Assembly: GCF_003952665.1 (NCBI RefSeq)
Contig: NZ_CP017947.1
Location: forward strand, 1-64,000
Reading direction: 5' to 3'
Length of the DNA stretch: 64,000 nt
Origin: Bosea sp. Tri-49
GTDB taxonomy: Bacteria; Pseudomonadota; Alphaproteobacteria; Rhizobiales; Beijerinckiaceae
Within the stretch, counting starts at the first letter, position 1; each line of letters opens with the position of its first letter. The notes beneath the pieces were generated by a model. That model did not search any database. It was not told where the DNA came from and was given only the letters and a program-made list of their open reading frames with translations. Below are positions 50,944-58,465 of the stretch, piece after piece. The position numbers and the translations under genes were made by a program.

Positions 50944-51156
50944 CTATCCTGCCAGGAAACGATCGATAGCGCGCCGAGCGAGGTCGTCCTCGTTCACTTC
51001 GAGCGTCACCAAGCTGGCCACGATATAGGCCAATCGAGTTCGTTCGCGCTCATCACATTGATCAGGCAGCGTTGTCCTGACCTCTTCCCATGCGGCTTTT
51101 AATGCCGCGCCAGCCCGAGCCAGTTTCACTGGATCCGTCAGTGATGAGAATGGCAT
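50944..51156 (-). CDS. 'AAW' family small protein, copy 4
   Basis: 70 residues from ATG 51156, AGGGGAAAGG upstream: MPFSSLTDPVKLARAGAALK, AAWEEVRTTLPDQCDERERT, RLAYIVASLVTLEVNEDDLA, RRAIDRFLAG. Intact. Upstream of a DUF6894-like copy and the hairpin pair, as in unit 2. Confidence 0.65.
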   Translation of the reverse strand: MPFSSLTDPVKLARAGAALKAAWEEVRTTLPDQCDERERTRLAYIVASLVTLEVNEDDLARRAIDRFLAG

Positions 51157-51224
51157 CCCTTTCCCCTGAAAAGCCTTAAACGTTGAATGAATTAGAGCGC
51201 TTCTGACCTTTGGCAAGAGGTCGC

Positions 51225-51257
51225 AAAAGGGCCCCGGTGGCGGCTGCCAACGGGGCG
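51225..51257 (-). terminator. Rho-independent terminator of the Hsp20 gene
   Basis: Minus strand GCCCCGTTGGC-AGCC-GCCACCGGGGCCCTTTT, about 70 bp after the Hsp20 stop. Confidence 0.7.
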
Positions 51258-51324
51258 TTCGCGCGGATGCACCGATCCGTGACGCCAGGCTCAACACCCG
51301 GCCCCAACATCGGACTCCGATTTC

Positions 51325-51804
51325 CTAGGCTGCAGTCTTTTCGGGCTCAATCTGCCGAGCAGCGCTTTTCGATGTCATCTTGCCCGTCCCGATCTGGATC
51401 TGACGCGGCTTCAGCGCCTCCGGCAGCTCGTGCGTCAGGTCGATGGTCAACAGGCCGTTCTCCAGGCTGGCCGCCACGACTTGCACATGATCGGCTAGAC
51501 CGAAGCGGCGCTGGAAACCACCCTCGGCTATGCCGTGATGCAGATACTCGCGGCTGTCCTCGCTCGTCTTCTGGCCTGAAACCAGGAGGACATTCGGCTC
51601 GTGCATGATGGTCAAGTCATCCGGGCCGAAGCCGGCAACAGCCATGATTATGCGATAGTCGTTATCCCTGGACTTTAGAATATCGTAGTGCGGCCAGCTG
51701 CTCCCGGCAGGGTCCAGCCGACTAGCAGCTTCCAATGCGTTGAACACACGGTCGAAGCCGATGCTGGACCGATAGAGCGGGGAAAAATCAGATACGGTTC
51801 TCAT
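51325..51804 (-). CDS. Small heat-shock protein, Hsp20/IbpA type
   Basis: 159 residues from ATG 51804 (AAGGAGG eight bases upstream). The N-terminus MRTVSDFSPLYRSSIGFDRV is the IbpA-type phenylalanine-rich start; the alpha-crystallin domain runs from YDILKSRDNDYRIIMAVAGF to GFQRRFGLADHVQVVAASLE, NGLLTIDL. The I-x-I motif near the end is RQIQIG. An ATP-independent holdase binding unfolding proteins. A sigma-32-like promoter and a thermometer-like leader precede it. Confidence 0.92.
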   Translation of the reverse strand: MRTVSDFSPLYRSSIGFDRVFNALEAASRLDPAGSSWPHYDILKSRDNDYRIIMAVAGFGPDDLTIMHEPNVLLVSGQKTSEDSREYLHHGIAEGGFQRRFGLADHVQVVAASLENGLLTIDLTHELPEALKPRQIQIGTGKMTSKSAARQIEPEKTAA

Positions 51805-51903
51805 AGCCACATCCTCCTTTGAGCAACATGGGTACAAAAACAGTCGAGCGCGGGCTCACTGTCGCCGCTCGACCGCCGATCCCTTTGAAATTGGCGTTCG
51901 GCA
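51805..51903 (-). promoter_or_regulatory. ROSE-like RNA thermometer in the hsp20 leader
   Basis: The ~98-nt leader ends TTGCT-CAA-AGGAGG before the ATG. UUGCU can pair with AGGAG around a three-base loop with a central G-G opposition, the signature of ROSE elements in rhizobial small heat-shock genes. A 7-bp stem TCGAGCG/CGCTCGA lies upstream (51844-51872). Inferred from pattern; no folding was computed. Confidence 0.55.
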
Positions 51904-51910
51904 TCGATCG

Positions 51911-51938
51911 ATTTGGGTTGGCTGAAACGGAGTTCAAG
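51911..51938 (-). promoter_or_regulatory. RpoH (sigma-32)-like promoter of hsp20
   Basis: Minus strand CTTGAA, 15 bases, CCCAAAT, close to the heat-shock consensus CTTGAA-N-CCCCATNT. Confidence 0.55.
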
Positions 51939-52022
51939 GGGGCCTCTGTCGCCAATTTCCTAGGCTCGTTAAGTTCGACAGTTGGTTCGGCACAACGCCG
52001 CTGCGGGCCTTGCACGGCGCGC

Positions 52023-52053
52023 AAAAAGCCCCGCCGGTGGGTGCCAGCGGGGC
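52023..52053 (-). terminator. Rho-independent terminator
   Basis: Minus strand GCCCCGCTGGC-ACCC-ACCGGCGGGGCTTTTTG, after the small membrane protein gene at 52116-52265. Confidence 0.8.
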
Positions 52054-52115
52054 TGAGTTGGCTTGGTCAAAGGAGGCTTCGGAAACGCGCCGCGAGGCCA
52101 CCGGTTCCATACCGT

Positions 52116-52265
52116 TCAGCGTTGGAGCTCTTGCTCCAGATCGCGCGCCAACTCGCGGAGCTCACGCGGTCGTGGAGACATGATCCTGCCGAGCCGACAG
52201 CCAACCCCCACGCTCAACAGCATTCCGATTGTGACGCCGGCGAACGTCGTCAGGTCTTCGAGCAT
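52116..52265 (-). CDS. Small single-span membrane protein, 49 residues
   Basis: ATG 52265, GGAG upstream: MLEDLTTFAGVTIGMLLSVG, VGCRLGRIMSPRPRELRELA, RDLEQELQR. N-terminal membrane helix then a charged helix. Followed by a strong terminator, which supports a real transcript. Confidence 0.55.
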   Translation of the reverse strand: MLEDLTTFAGVTIGMLLSVGVGCRLGRIMSPRPRELRELARDLEQELQR

Positions 52266-52359
52266 AGGCATCTCCGGGTAGGCCGACGGAGACTAACGCG
52301 GGGGAGCCTGGGAGGTTCGACAATATCGGTGGGCGGACCCGCCGGTCAGTTCATCCAAC

Positions 52360-52425
52360 CTACGGGCCAGGGATGGCCGGCGACGGCATCGCGATGAGTA
52401 GGCCGAATATAAGCATCTCTTCCAT
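52360..52425 (-). CDS. Possible 21-residue hydrophobic peptide
   Basis: ATG 52425 with AGGAGG upstream; MEEMLIFGLLIAMPSPAIPG, P. Lies upstream of the gene at 52116 on the same strand. Confidence 0.35.
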   Translation of the reverse strand: MEEMLIFGLLIAMPSPAIPGP

Positions 52426-52600
52426 ATGGCCGCCTCCTGAGAACAATGAGTGGTTGTATTCAAAGTCCCGTTCTATGACGACGGCCGACGCTCGGAGGCA
52501 GCCGACACGTACACGCTCGGCAGCGCCATATGGTCCAGAGCGCCCCTGCTGGCAGCGTTTGGGTCGACTCTCCCCATCCCGCGTGCTCCTCCTATCGACA

Positions 52601-52891
52601 ATGAGCGGGGTGGCAAGATTGCGTATTTGGATGGTCGCTGCGGTCGCCGCTCTGGCTTTTGGTTTCTCTGCGTCCGGAGCTGATGCGCTAGTTCCTGCAG
52701 GGTTCCAGGCCTGCGGTGCTCGCGAACCGGGCACAAAGGAACGGCTCGACTGCTACGATGCGCTGATGGCGCCGGCGCTCAAAGCGAGACCAGGCACCGC
52801 CACCAAGATGGAAGACTGCCGGTTCAAGCGAGAAGAGGACCAGCGGCTTACGTGCTTTGATTCCTTCATGACCACGGGGCTGCCGCCATAG
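52601..52891 (+). CDS. Exported small Cys-containing protein
   Basis: 96 residues from ATG 52601. Signal peptide MSGVARLRIWMVAAVAALAF, GFSASGADA; mature part AGFQACGAREPGTKERLDCY, DALMAP ... CRFKREEDQRLTCFDSFMTT. Two C-x(11-13)-(R/Q)L-x-C-(Y/F)-D repeats give four cysteines, likely two disulfides in the periplasm. The RLxCYD motif recurs in several small exported proteins. Function unknown. Confidence 0.65.
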   Translation: MSGVARLRIWMVAAVAALAFGFSASGADALVPAGFQACGAREPGTKERLDCYDALMAPALKARPGTATKMEDCRFKREEDQRLTCFDSFMTTGLPP

Positions 52892-53225
52892 CCTTCACGA
52901 ACTCCAGCCTCTACCGGCGGGCAGCTTCGCTGATTGCCACGGGGTTGGAAGGTGAACGCTGGATCGTCCGCAGAACCTAGAAGCTGACTCGCGTGATAAT
53001 GCCTGACGTCGGGCGGCGGGCTTCGACGCCGCCACCGCGAGCAGGTACTGGGCGGTGCAGGCTTTGCCGCCGTGGTTCTTAAGGGTGTCGAAAGCGGTAT
53101 CCGTGATCATAGATATGGGCTCCGATTATCGCGGTACGATCAAAACGTCAGTCCTTTCTCAGCGTTCCAATTGGCTGGCCATGCGTCCGAGATGGCGAGC
53201 GGGGGGGTAGATTCGCGCGTGATGA
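52892..53225. other. Stretch without a supported gene
   Basis: A minus frame at 52895-53110 (MITDTAFDTLKNHGGKACTA...) is open but without ribosome site or recognisable content; otherwise nothing seen. Confidence 0.4.
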
Positions 53226-53438
53226 TCACGCCGGTTGACGAGGAGGGCGGCTACTGTTGCGGGCGTCCAGGTAACGCTCGATAGCGTCCCCGTAGGCGAC
53301 CATCAGCAAATACTCGACGGAGCCCTCGGGAGCGCTTCTCAGTCGCTCGATTGTCTCCAGAGCATCGACATATGCCTCCTCGGTATCGATGACTACGACG
53401 GGTGCCTCAGGGTGGCCGGGTCGACAATTGCTGGTCAT
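53226..53438 (-). CDS. HigA N-terminal-like small protein
   Basis: 70 residues: APVVVIDTEEAYVDALETIE, RLRSAPEGSVEYLLMVAYGD, AIERYLDA. The I-x-TEE-x-Y-x-x-A-L-x-x-IE-x-L start is that of HigA-type antitoxins, but no HTH domain follows. Alone, with no HigB-like neighbour. Confidence 0.5.
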   Translation of the reverse strand: MTSNCRPGHPEAPVVVIDTEEAYVDALETIERLRSAPEGSVEYLLMVAYGDAIERYLDARNSSRPPRQPA

Positions 53439-53531
53439 GCACCTCTTCTCCGATCGCCTTAGAATATCGGCTAAACGCCAATTTTTGCCAGCCTGTTGCA
53501 GGCGGGTTTTCCTGCTCGCGGGAATTGGCTG

Positions 53532-54311
53532 TCAGAACAGAGCGCCCTGCACCGGCGCCTTGACCGCCGGGAATAGCGCCGGATCGAGTGGATCGTCTTT
53601 CTTCGCCCCGCGAGCGACGATCTGAAGCATTCCGTCGGGCAGAGGTCGTTGCAGGGCCTTCGCCACGTCCCAAGGCGCAGTCATCCAGGCCGCGCATTCC
53701 TCCGGCGTCGTCAGGATAACCGGCATGGCCTTGGGATGGATTGTGCGAACATCGGAGTTCGGATCGGTTGTGAGAAACCCGAACAGGTCGATGGTTTCTT
53801 CCCCGTCCTTGATCTTGCGGACGCTGGTCCATTGAGAGCACCAGATCCCGGCAAACATGGCCGTGGGGCGCTCTTCTCCGAAGGCGAACCAGACGTCGCC
53901 GCCCTCAAACTTGTTGAACTCGCTGAAGCTCGTGAAGGGCACGAGGCACCGGTTCTGGACGCCGAGCCAGCGCAGCCAATGCTTGCTGTCGGTGCGACGG
54001 ATATTCGTCGTCCCCGGGTCCGGTTCCAGACGCACCAGCTCCTCGAAATCCACCGTCTTGCCCTTCGCCCGCAGCTTCTCGGCACGCTCGCTTGCGGCGT
54101 CGTACAGAGCTTTGCGAGAAGAGGGCATGCCCCATCGGACCATGGCCAGCTCTGGCCCTGCCTCGCTGTTCCGAATGATCGGTGCAGGCCGGTCGGGATT
54201 AATGTTCGGCATCGGCGGCAGGTTGGCAAAGTTCGCGCCGCCATCGTCGAACGGCGCGAACAGCTTGCGCATCGCCTCTACGTTGCGGGCGTGGCTGTAG
54301 AGGTTGCACAT
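53532..54311 (-). CDS. SRAP domain protein (HMCES/YedK type), SOS response-associated
   Basis: 259 residues. Starts MCNLY: after Met removal Cys2 is the residue that forms a thiazolidine cross-link with abasic sites in ssDNA. Other family landmarks: [20 protein letters not shown] for the usual NARx[14 protein letters not shown] with the conserved Glu, and [10 protein letters not shown] with the conserved His. It shields AP sites in single-stranded DNA. Last gene of the minus-strand cluster behind the LexA box at 55376; overlaps the upstream gene by 34 bp. Confidence 0.93.
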   Translation of the reverse strand: MCNLYSHARNVEAMRKLFAPFDDGGANFANLPPMPNINPDRPAPIIRNSEAGPELAMVRWGMPSSRKALYDAASERAEKLRAKGKTVDFEELVRLEPDPGTTNIRRTDSKHWLRWLGVQNRCLVPFTSFSEFNKFEGGDVWFAFGEERPTAMFAGIWCSQWTSVRKIKDGEETIDLFGFLTTDPNSDVRTIHPKAMPVILTTPEECAAWMTAPWDVAKALQRPLPDGMLQIVARGAKKDDPLDPALFPAVKAPVQGALF

Positions 54312-54931
54312 GCCTCGCGTCTCCGGCTCCGCTCGACGAACTCAGCGGTGATCGCTTCCTCGCCACCTATCATGAGTTCATCAGCATCGTAGGGATTGAG
54401 CAATGCCCCGCCGAACTGCTGGATGAACGCCTCCGCAGTCTCGGAATCCTTCATTTCAGCCCACAGAAACCCGGCCTTCGTGAAATAGTCGATTGCAGCG
54501 CCGCGATCGCCCTTGCCGAGCCATTTCGCGGCCTGTGCAGCTGCGTCATCAAGCTCAGCCTTCGGCATGCTGACCAGCACATGGAAAGGCCGGTCCCACT
54601 TGTCGATGAAGTAGTAGGCCCCACCCATCTCTTCGAGCCCGTCATATGGTCCGGAAATTCCACAGCCTTGGTGTGCTAGGAGCCGCTCGGCTTCCTCCAC
54701 GATGACCAGATGTCGGGTTCTAAATTGAGGCATCCAGCGGTTTTCAATCACGCCCAGGTCGAAGAGTTCGTTGAAGGTCGCCTGGTAGAGATGGCCGCTC
54801 TCCTTGATTCCGGCGACGATCTTCGTCAGAGCTTCAATCGCCTCCGATCCGACGGCCGTCGGCAGAGCTTCAATCGCCTCCGATCCGACGGCGCCTCGTT
54901 TGGTCGGCCGGTTCAGCGGGATAGCTGTCAT
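54278..54931 (-). CDS. Conserved hypothetical protein of the SOS-type cluster
   Basis: 217 residues from ATG 54931 with GAAGGAGG upstream. After a Gly/Ala/Glu N-terminus with a 12-residue tandem duplication ([24 protein letters not shown]) come helical segments: [100 protein letters not shown]. No family recognised. It overlaps the SRAP gene (34 bp) and the upstream gene (62 bp), so it belongs to the same transcript. Confidence 0.7.
   Translation of the reverse strand: MTAIPLNRPTKRGAVGSEAIEALPTAVGSEAIEALTKIVAGIKESGHLYQATFNELFDLGVIENRWMPQFRTRHLVIVEEAERLLAHQGCGISGPYDGLEEMGGAYYFIDKWDRPFHVLVSMPKAELDDAAAQAAKWLGKGDRGAAIDYFTKAGFLWAEMKDSETAEAFIQQFGGALLNPYDADELMIGGEEAITAEFVERSRRREACATSTATPAT
54827..54892. 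repeat. 36-bp tandem duplication inside the 217-residue gene
   Basis: CAGAGCTTCAATCGCCTCCG and the following ten bases occur at 54827 and again at 54863. In frame, adds 12 residues. Confidence 0.85.
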
Positions 54932-55253
54932 CCTTGCCTCCTTCGATAAGGGTCAGACCGGACATGCTGGGCGGCAGATCCGGCGGCGAGGTGCGGCCGA
55001 TATCCATGAGGTAGGCGCCGCATTTTCTCCCATACTTCTGCGGCTTGCGCGCCGCGTTGCTCGGGTCCCAGGCGCACCCCGATCTGAAGACGCCGAGCAG
55101 CCATCTCAGCGTCGCGTGCTCGCCGTACACCCAGGCCAAGCCAGCCAGCCGGGCGTCCTTGCTGCGGGTGCAGAATTGGCAGCGGAAGCGCACCGCCACC
55201 CAGGGAAAGTCGATCAGCGACGTGTCTTCGTTCGGCGGTTCCATGGGCGTCAT
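54870..55253 (-). CDS. 'FPWV' Cys-rich small protein, intact copy
   Basis: 127 residues: MTPMEPPNEDTSLIDFPWVA, VRFRCQFCTRSKDARLAGLA, WVYGEHATLRWLLGVFRSGC, AWDPSNAARKPQKYGRKCGA, YLMDIGRTSPPDLPPSMSGL. CQFC with later SGC and KCGAYL gives four cysteines suited to one zinc site. Its ATG overlaps the stop of the preceding 34-codon frame (ATGA), and it leads into the 217-residue and SRAP genes. A nucleic-acid-binding role in damage response is a reasonable guess only. Confidence 0.7.
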   Translation of the reverse strand: MTPMEPPNEDTSLIDFPWVAVRFRCQFCTRSKDARLAGLAWVYGEHATLRWLLGVFRSGCAWDPSNAARKPQKYGRKCGAYLMDIGRTSPPDLPPSMSGLTLIEGGKDDSYPAEPADQTRRRRIGGD

Positions 55254-55354
55254 GCGTCAGTGGTCGCCTCGCGCGGGGCCTGGCGCCTTTGGAGAACACG
55301 CCCTGAATGAAGCCCTTCCAATTCGTCGCGCTCCGGCAATGGCTCGGCAGACAT
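55250..55354 (-). CDS. First frame after the LexA box, 34 residues
   Basis: MSAEPLPERDELEGLHSGRV, LQRRQAPREATTDA, starting 22 bp from the LexA box and ending in an ATGA overlap with the next gene. The first 13 residues match the copy at 47227. Could be a leader or a shortened gene; coupling to the next frame argues that it is translated. Confidence 0.5.
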   Translation of the reverse strand: MSAEPLPERDELEGLHSGRVLQRRQAPREATTDA

Positions 55355-55375
55355 GTTCCGCGTCCTCAGATATGA

Positions 55376-55390
55376 GAACATAATGAGAAC
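55376..55390. promoter_or_regulatory. LexA (SOS) box, copy 2
   Basis: GAAC-ATAATGA-GAAC, identical to copy 1, between the SRAP cluster and the divergent zinc-ribbon gene. Confidence 0.78.
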
Positions 55391-55462
55391 GAGAGAGACG
55401 GAGAGTCAAGCCTGACGCCAGTTCGAAACCCGCGCCGCGCTTACAACAAGGACGGCTCGATA

Positions 55463-55699
55463 GTGCAGCCGGCGACAGTCGGCTCCGATCGGGCGCGAGG
55501 GCATCAGAGAGCCGAGGTGTGGTGCAATGACTGCCACCACCATGCTGAGATCAGCATGGACGGGCTGCCTGACGACCTGCCTATCCCGGACATCTGCTTG
55601 CGCTACCGTTGCTCGAAATGCAGCAGCAACAAACTGATGTCCCGAGGCAGCATCGAAGAGCACTATGAGGTGATCGAGCAGTCAAAACGCCGCTCATAA
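55463..55699 (+). CDS. Zinc-ribbon small protein, intact copy
   Basis: 78 residues if started at GTG 55463; homology to the 47-kb copy (RRAYNKDG) begins about 15 codons further upstream, where no ATG exists, so the true start may be a rarer codon. Core: RAEVWCNDCHHHAEISMDGL, PDDLPIPDICLRYRCSKCSS, NKLMSRGSIEEHYEVIEQSK. CNDC and CSKC make a zinc ribbon. Transcribed away from the LexA box, so likely SOS-controlled. Confidence 0.65.
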   Translation: MQPATVGSDRARGHQRAEVWCNDCHHHAEISMDGLPDDLPIPDICLRYRCSKCSSNKLMSRGSIEEHYEVIEQSKRRS

Positions 55700-55704
55700 C
55701 CACA

Positions 55705-56025
55705 TCAGCCCAATCGGTTGGCCTCAGCCGCGTCGGCCTTCTCGCGAGGCTCTGTTGCCAGGTGCTCCGCGTAGCGGCGTCTCATTTCCGGCGTGTTCTC
55801 CCGGCCGGCAAGCCAAGTGACGTAAGCCTGCGGCTTGATCGTCACGAAGGCCACTGCGTTGCCTGCGCGCAGTAGGTCATCGACGGACTGCATCGCACTC
55901 CGATACCAGATTTGATAACTCTGCCGGGGGTCCGTATCGTGGCCGCCGATCGCCAACAGATCGGCAAAATCGTCCTCGTCGTACCATGGCACGACGGCCA
56001 TGTACGATCGATCGTTCGTTGACAT
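55705..56025 (-). CDS. Hypothetical protein, 106 residues
   Basis: ATG 56025, AAGGCGG upstream: MSTNDRSYMAVVPWYDEDDF, ADLLAIGGHDTDPRQSYQIW, YRSAMQSVDDLLRAGNAVAF, VTIKPQAYVTWLAGRENTPE, MRRRYAEHLA. Mixed alpha/beta, no motif recognised. Convergent with the zinc-ribbon gene; a decayed counterpart is around 47600-47690. Confidence 0.6.
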   Translation of the reverse strand: MSTNDRSYMAVVPWYDEDDFADLLAIGGHDTDPRQSYQIWYRSAMQSVDDLLRAGNAVAFVTIKPQAYVTWLAGRENTPEMRRRYAEHLATEPREKADAAEANRLG

Positions 56026-56203
56026 GATAGCCGCCTTACCGCGTCCAATCTGCGGCATAAGAGGTCGGGAAACGACCCAAAAGCAAGGGAAGTCGGCTGG
56101 GTCTCATTGGGCGCCCGAACCGGCGGGCTGTCAATTTCTAAAATTTGAAAAGCCGGCTCGTTATCCAGCGGATATGCCCGTGGTTCGACACTCGGCGAAA
56201 GCC

Positions 56204-56416
56204 TCAAGACTCGCCGGTAGCCTCTTCGGTCGAACTAAAGAGAGCCTGAAGCCTTCTTTCGTAGTCGGTTGCCATTGCGAGCAACGCATCGGCCAGGTCG
56301 GGACCGCTGCTGACGCTCGCCAAGTGACGGCATCTGGCAGCCGCAGCACGCAGAAGGGTGATCTGCTCCGATTTCGCTCCCGGAAGCTCAAGAGCTAGCG
56401 GGGTTGAATCAGCCAT
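56204..56416 (-). CDS. Small helical protein ('LLRAAxARC')
   Basis: 70 residues: MADSTPLALELPGAKSEQIT, LLRAAAARCRHLASVSSGPD, LADALLAMATDYERRLQALF. Two amphipathic helices. Its ATG overlaps the stop of the DUF6894 gene by eight bases, so the two are translated together. An amber-interrupted copy lies at 47640-47847. Confidence 0.6.
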   Translation of the reverse strand: MADSTPLALELPGAKSEQITLLRAAAARCRHLASVSSGPDLADALLAMATDYERRLQALFSSTEEATGES

Positions 56417-56651
56417 TGAGATGAAAGCGGTCTTCGGTGATGGCCAGCGTCACGGAAAAAAGCGGGGTCGGCCCTCGCCGGACACGAACGGAGATGACGG
56501 CGTCCGCGCCCCTCAGAATTTCCAGGCAGGCACGGCCAGCTAACATTGATCGCGCCGCAGTTGCGGCGTGTTCATCATTGTCCAACTCCCTGCCATCCAC
56601 ATCGACCAGGTCGTGGAAGCTGTCCTGATAGTCTAGAAAGTAATGCGGCAT
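56409..56651 (-). CDS. DUF6894 family protein
   Basis: 80 residues: MPHYFLDYQDSFHDLVDVDG, RELDNDEHAATAARSMLAGR, ACLEILRGADAVISVRVRRG, PTPLFSVTLAITEDRFHLNG. The MPxYFxxxxD...D-x-x-G-x-E-(L/F)-x-(D/S)...A...A...L pattern and final beta strands are typical. Function unknown; abundant in Rhizobiales accessory regions. Confidence 0.75.
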   Translation of the reverse strand: MPHYFLDYQDSFHDLVDVDGRELDNDEHAATAARSMLAGRACLEILRGADAVISVRVRRGPTPLFSVTLAITEDRFHLNG

Positions 56652-56687
56652 TCGCTACTACCATCCTAAAGTTGTGTCCGGCCAAAC

Positions 56688-56726
56688 AAAAGCCTCGCCA
56701 GTCAAGTGAGAGGACTGGCGGGGCTG
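56688..56726 (-). terminator. Rho-independent terminator
   Basis: Minus strand GCCCCGCCAGTC-CTCTCACTT-GACTGGCGAGGCTTTTG, downstream of the GYLxLR gene at 56773. Confidence 0.8.
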
Positions 56727-56772
56727 CTGCTTTGACAGACCCTTTGGATTGCGAGTGAAACGCTCTCTCTGG

Positions 56773-57048
56773 TCAAAAGTTCCTGCTCACAGCAGCTTCA
56801 CCAACCGGCTCCAGAACGCGGCCATGGAACGCCAGAACTTTGTCGCTGCGATTCATGACTACGAGCACGACTGTCGTTCCATCGTCGCATTCGAGGATCA
56901 GCCGATGGCAAAACTGACCGTCTTCGAATTTGGTCGTATCGAAGAGAAGATAGCCCGCTCGCCGGTCATCAAAGTCGCTGGCGAACTGATACAAGACCTC
57001 GGTCGTGTGCCCGTCGCGCAGGTTCAAATAACCTTTTCCGGTAATCAA
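56773..57048 (-). CDS. 'GYLxLR' family small protein, copy 3
   Basis: 91 residues: MITGKGYLNLRDGHTTEVLY, QFASDFDDRRAGYLLFDTTK, FEDGQFCHRLILECDDGTTV, VLVVMNRSDKVLAFHGRVLE. Intact. A terminator follows. It is immediately downstream of the intact ligase gene, and the upstream regions of copies 2 and 3 share GGAAN2-GGCGCTCNAT...GCCGTTGTC. Confidence 0.7.
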   Translation of the reverse strand: MITGKGYLNLRDGHTTEVLYQFASDFDDRRAGYLLFDTTKFEDGQFCHRLILECDDGTTVVLVVMNRSDKVLAFHGRVLEPVGEAAVSRNF

Positions 57049-57178
57049 AGCGTGTCTCCGCTTGGCGGCGTCAGGGAGCGCCGCACGCGGTCATGTCCAA
57101 AAGCGGTTTGGAGACAACGGCTCGTTCATTGAGCGCCTCTTCCGACCGTCAGTCCATGTCAAAAGACAGGAGCGCCAC

Positions 57179-58222
57179 CTAAGCCAGCCGGTAGACGCCC
57201 GCTGCGTCCGCCTTATCCCGCAGGCCTTTGAACGAAGCATGACGCAGCTTATCGTCATGGGTCCAGCCACGATAGGCGATCTCGGCCGCGAGATTCGGTC
57301 TTACCCAGACCACTCCCCTACCGGCAATGCCGCGCGCCGCGGGCGATGCGGTCGCGAGCCGGTCGAGCTGCTTGCGCAGCGCCGCCGCGCTCGCGTGCGT
57401 GAAGCCGGTGCCGACGCTGCCGACAAAGGCCAGGCCGTAATTGCCAAGGCCGGCCAGGAGCAGCCGACCGATGCCGCCGAGCGCCGCGCTGGACGGCTCG
57501 TAACCAATGATCAGGAAGGTGTCGGACTGGATGCATTTGATCTTGAGCCAGTCACCGCCACGGCCAGGACGATAAGGGGCATCCCGACGTTTGGCGATGA
57601 TGCCCTCCAGCCCGACCTTGCAAGCGCTTGCCAGAAACTCAGCGCCGTCAGCTTCAACCTCCTCGCTCAAACGGATCATCCCGATTTCGCCATCCAGCAA
57701 ACCCTCGAGCATGTCGCGCCGCTCACTCAGCGCCATGCGGGTCAGATCGTGTCCGTCGAGATAGAGCAGATCGAAGGCGAAAAGCATGGCGCGCTCGGCC
57801 TTGGCCTTTCCGCCACGTCCGCCGAGAGCCTGCTGCAGCAAACCGAAATCGGCGCGGCCGGCCTCATCGAGCACCACCGCCTCGCCATCGAGGATGAAGC
57901 TGCCAGCGTCGAGCTCAGCCGCCTCAGCCGCGATCGACGGGAAGCGGTGCGTCCAGTCATGGCCGCCGCGGGTGATGATCCGCACGCCAGAGGCATCACG
58001 ATGGACGGCCAAGCGGTAGCCGTCCCACTTCACCTCGAAGGCCCAGTTCGGACCTGTCGGCGCCTTGGATTGCAATAGAGCGAGACACGGCTCGATCCGC
58101 GCCGGCATCGGATCAGCGAAGAGATCGGGCTTAGCAGCGCCGCGCCGCGGTTTGACGGGTGCGCTTCGTAGCGCCTCGCCGGTAGCCATAGCCTTCAGGA
58201 CACGACGCGGCTGCCTCGCCAT
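57179..58222 (-). CDS. ATP-dependent DNA ligase, LigD-type ligase domain, intact copy 3
   Basis: 347 residues from ATG 58222, set by the promoter 37 bp upstream. Motif I is FEVKWDGYRLAVHRD with the AMP-binding Lys; motif III FILDGEAVVLDEAGRADFGL; motif IV EGIIAKRRDAPYRPGRGGDW; motif V LKIKC. The OB-fold follows: GGIGRLLLAGLGNYGLAFVG, GVVWVRPNLAAEIAYRGWTH, DDKLRHASFKGLRDK. It equals only the ligase domain of LigD; no polymerase or phosphoesterase domain and no ku are nearby. In rhizobia some lig/ku sets are EcfG-controlled, which the promoter here agrees with. Confidence 0.92.
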   Translation of the reverse strand: MARQPRRVLKAMATGEALRSAPVKPRRGAAKPDLFADPMPARIEPCLALLQSKAPTGPNWAFEVKWDGYRLAVHRDASGVRIITRGGHDWTHRFPSIAAEAAELDAGSFILDGEAVVLDEAGRADFGLLQQALGGRGGKAKAERAMLFAFDLLYLDGHDLTRMALSERRDMLEGLLDGEIGMIRLSEEVEADGAEFLASACKVGLEGIIAKRRDAPYRPGRGGDWLKIKCIQSDTFLIIGYEPSSAALGGIGRLLLAGLGNYGLAFVGSVGTGFTHASAAALRKQLDRLATASPAARGIAGRGVVWVRPNLAAEIAYRGWTHDDKLRHASFKGLRDKADAAGVYRLA

Positions 58223-58258
58223 ACTCAACACCACACAACGCAACAGTACTGGCGACTC

Positions 58259-58283
58259 AACGTTGGCGGAAGAGCGTCGTTCC
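58259..58283 (-). promoter_or_regulatory. EcfG-type promoter of ligase copy 3
   Basis: Minus-strand GGAAC, 16 bases, CGTT; expected start of the transcript about 30 bases before the ATG. Confidence 0.8.
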
Positions 58284-58465
58284 TGAGCCGGGAAAAGATT
58301 CAAAAGGACAGGATGCAGGGCTTGCGAAGAGGCGAATGAATACCAAAATCAATCGCCGCCCTCAGAGAAAATGAGGGCAAAAGTCCCGGATCCATGTTGC
58401 TTTTCGGAGGATATGGCTATGGCAACAGCGCCGATCGTCGCACGCTTTGGGGAGGGCCGCGACCG

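Noticed and set aside
52895..53110. Possible 71-residue protein on the minus strand
   Set aside because: No ribosome site, no recognisable motif and a composition like other chance frames; kept only as a remark.
48690..57130. EcfG-like promoter before the GYLxLR genes (GGAAAC or GGAAGA, then CGTT)
   Set aside because: The spacer is 18-19 bases and the -35 half is off consensus, so it was not called although it is conserved between the two copies.
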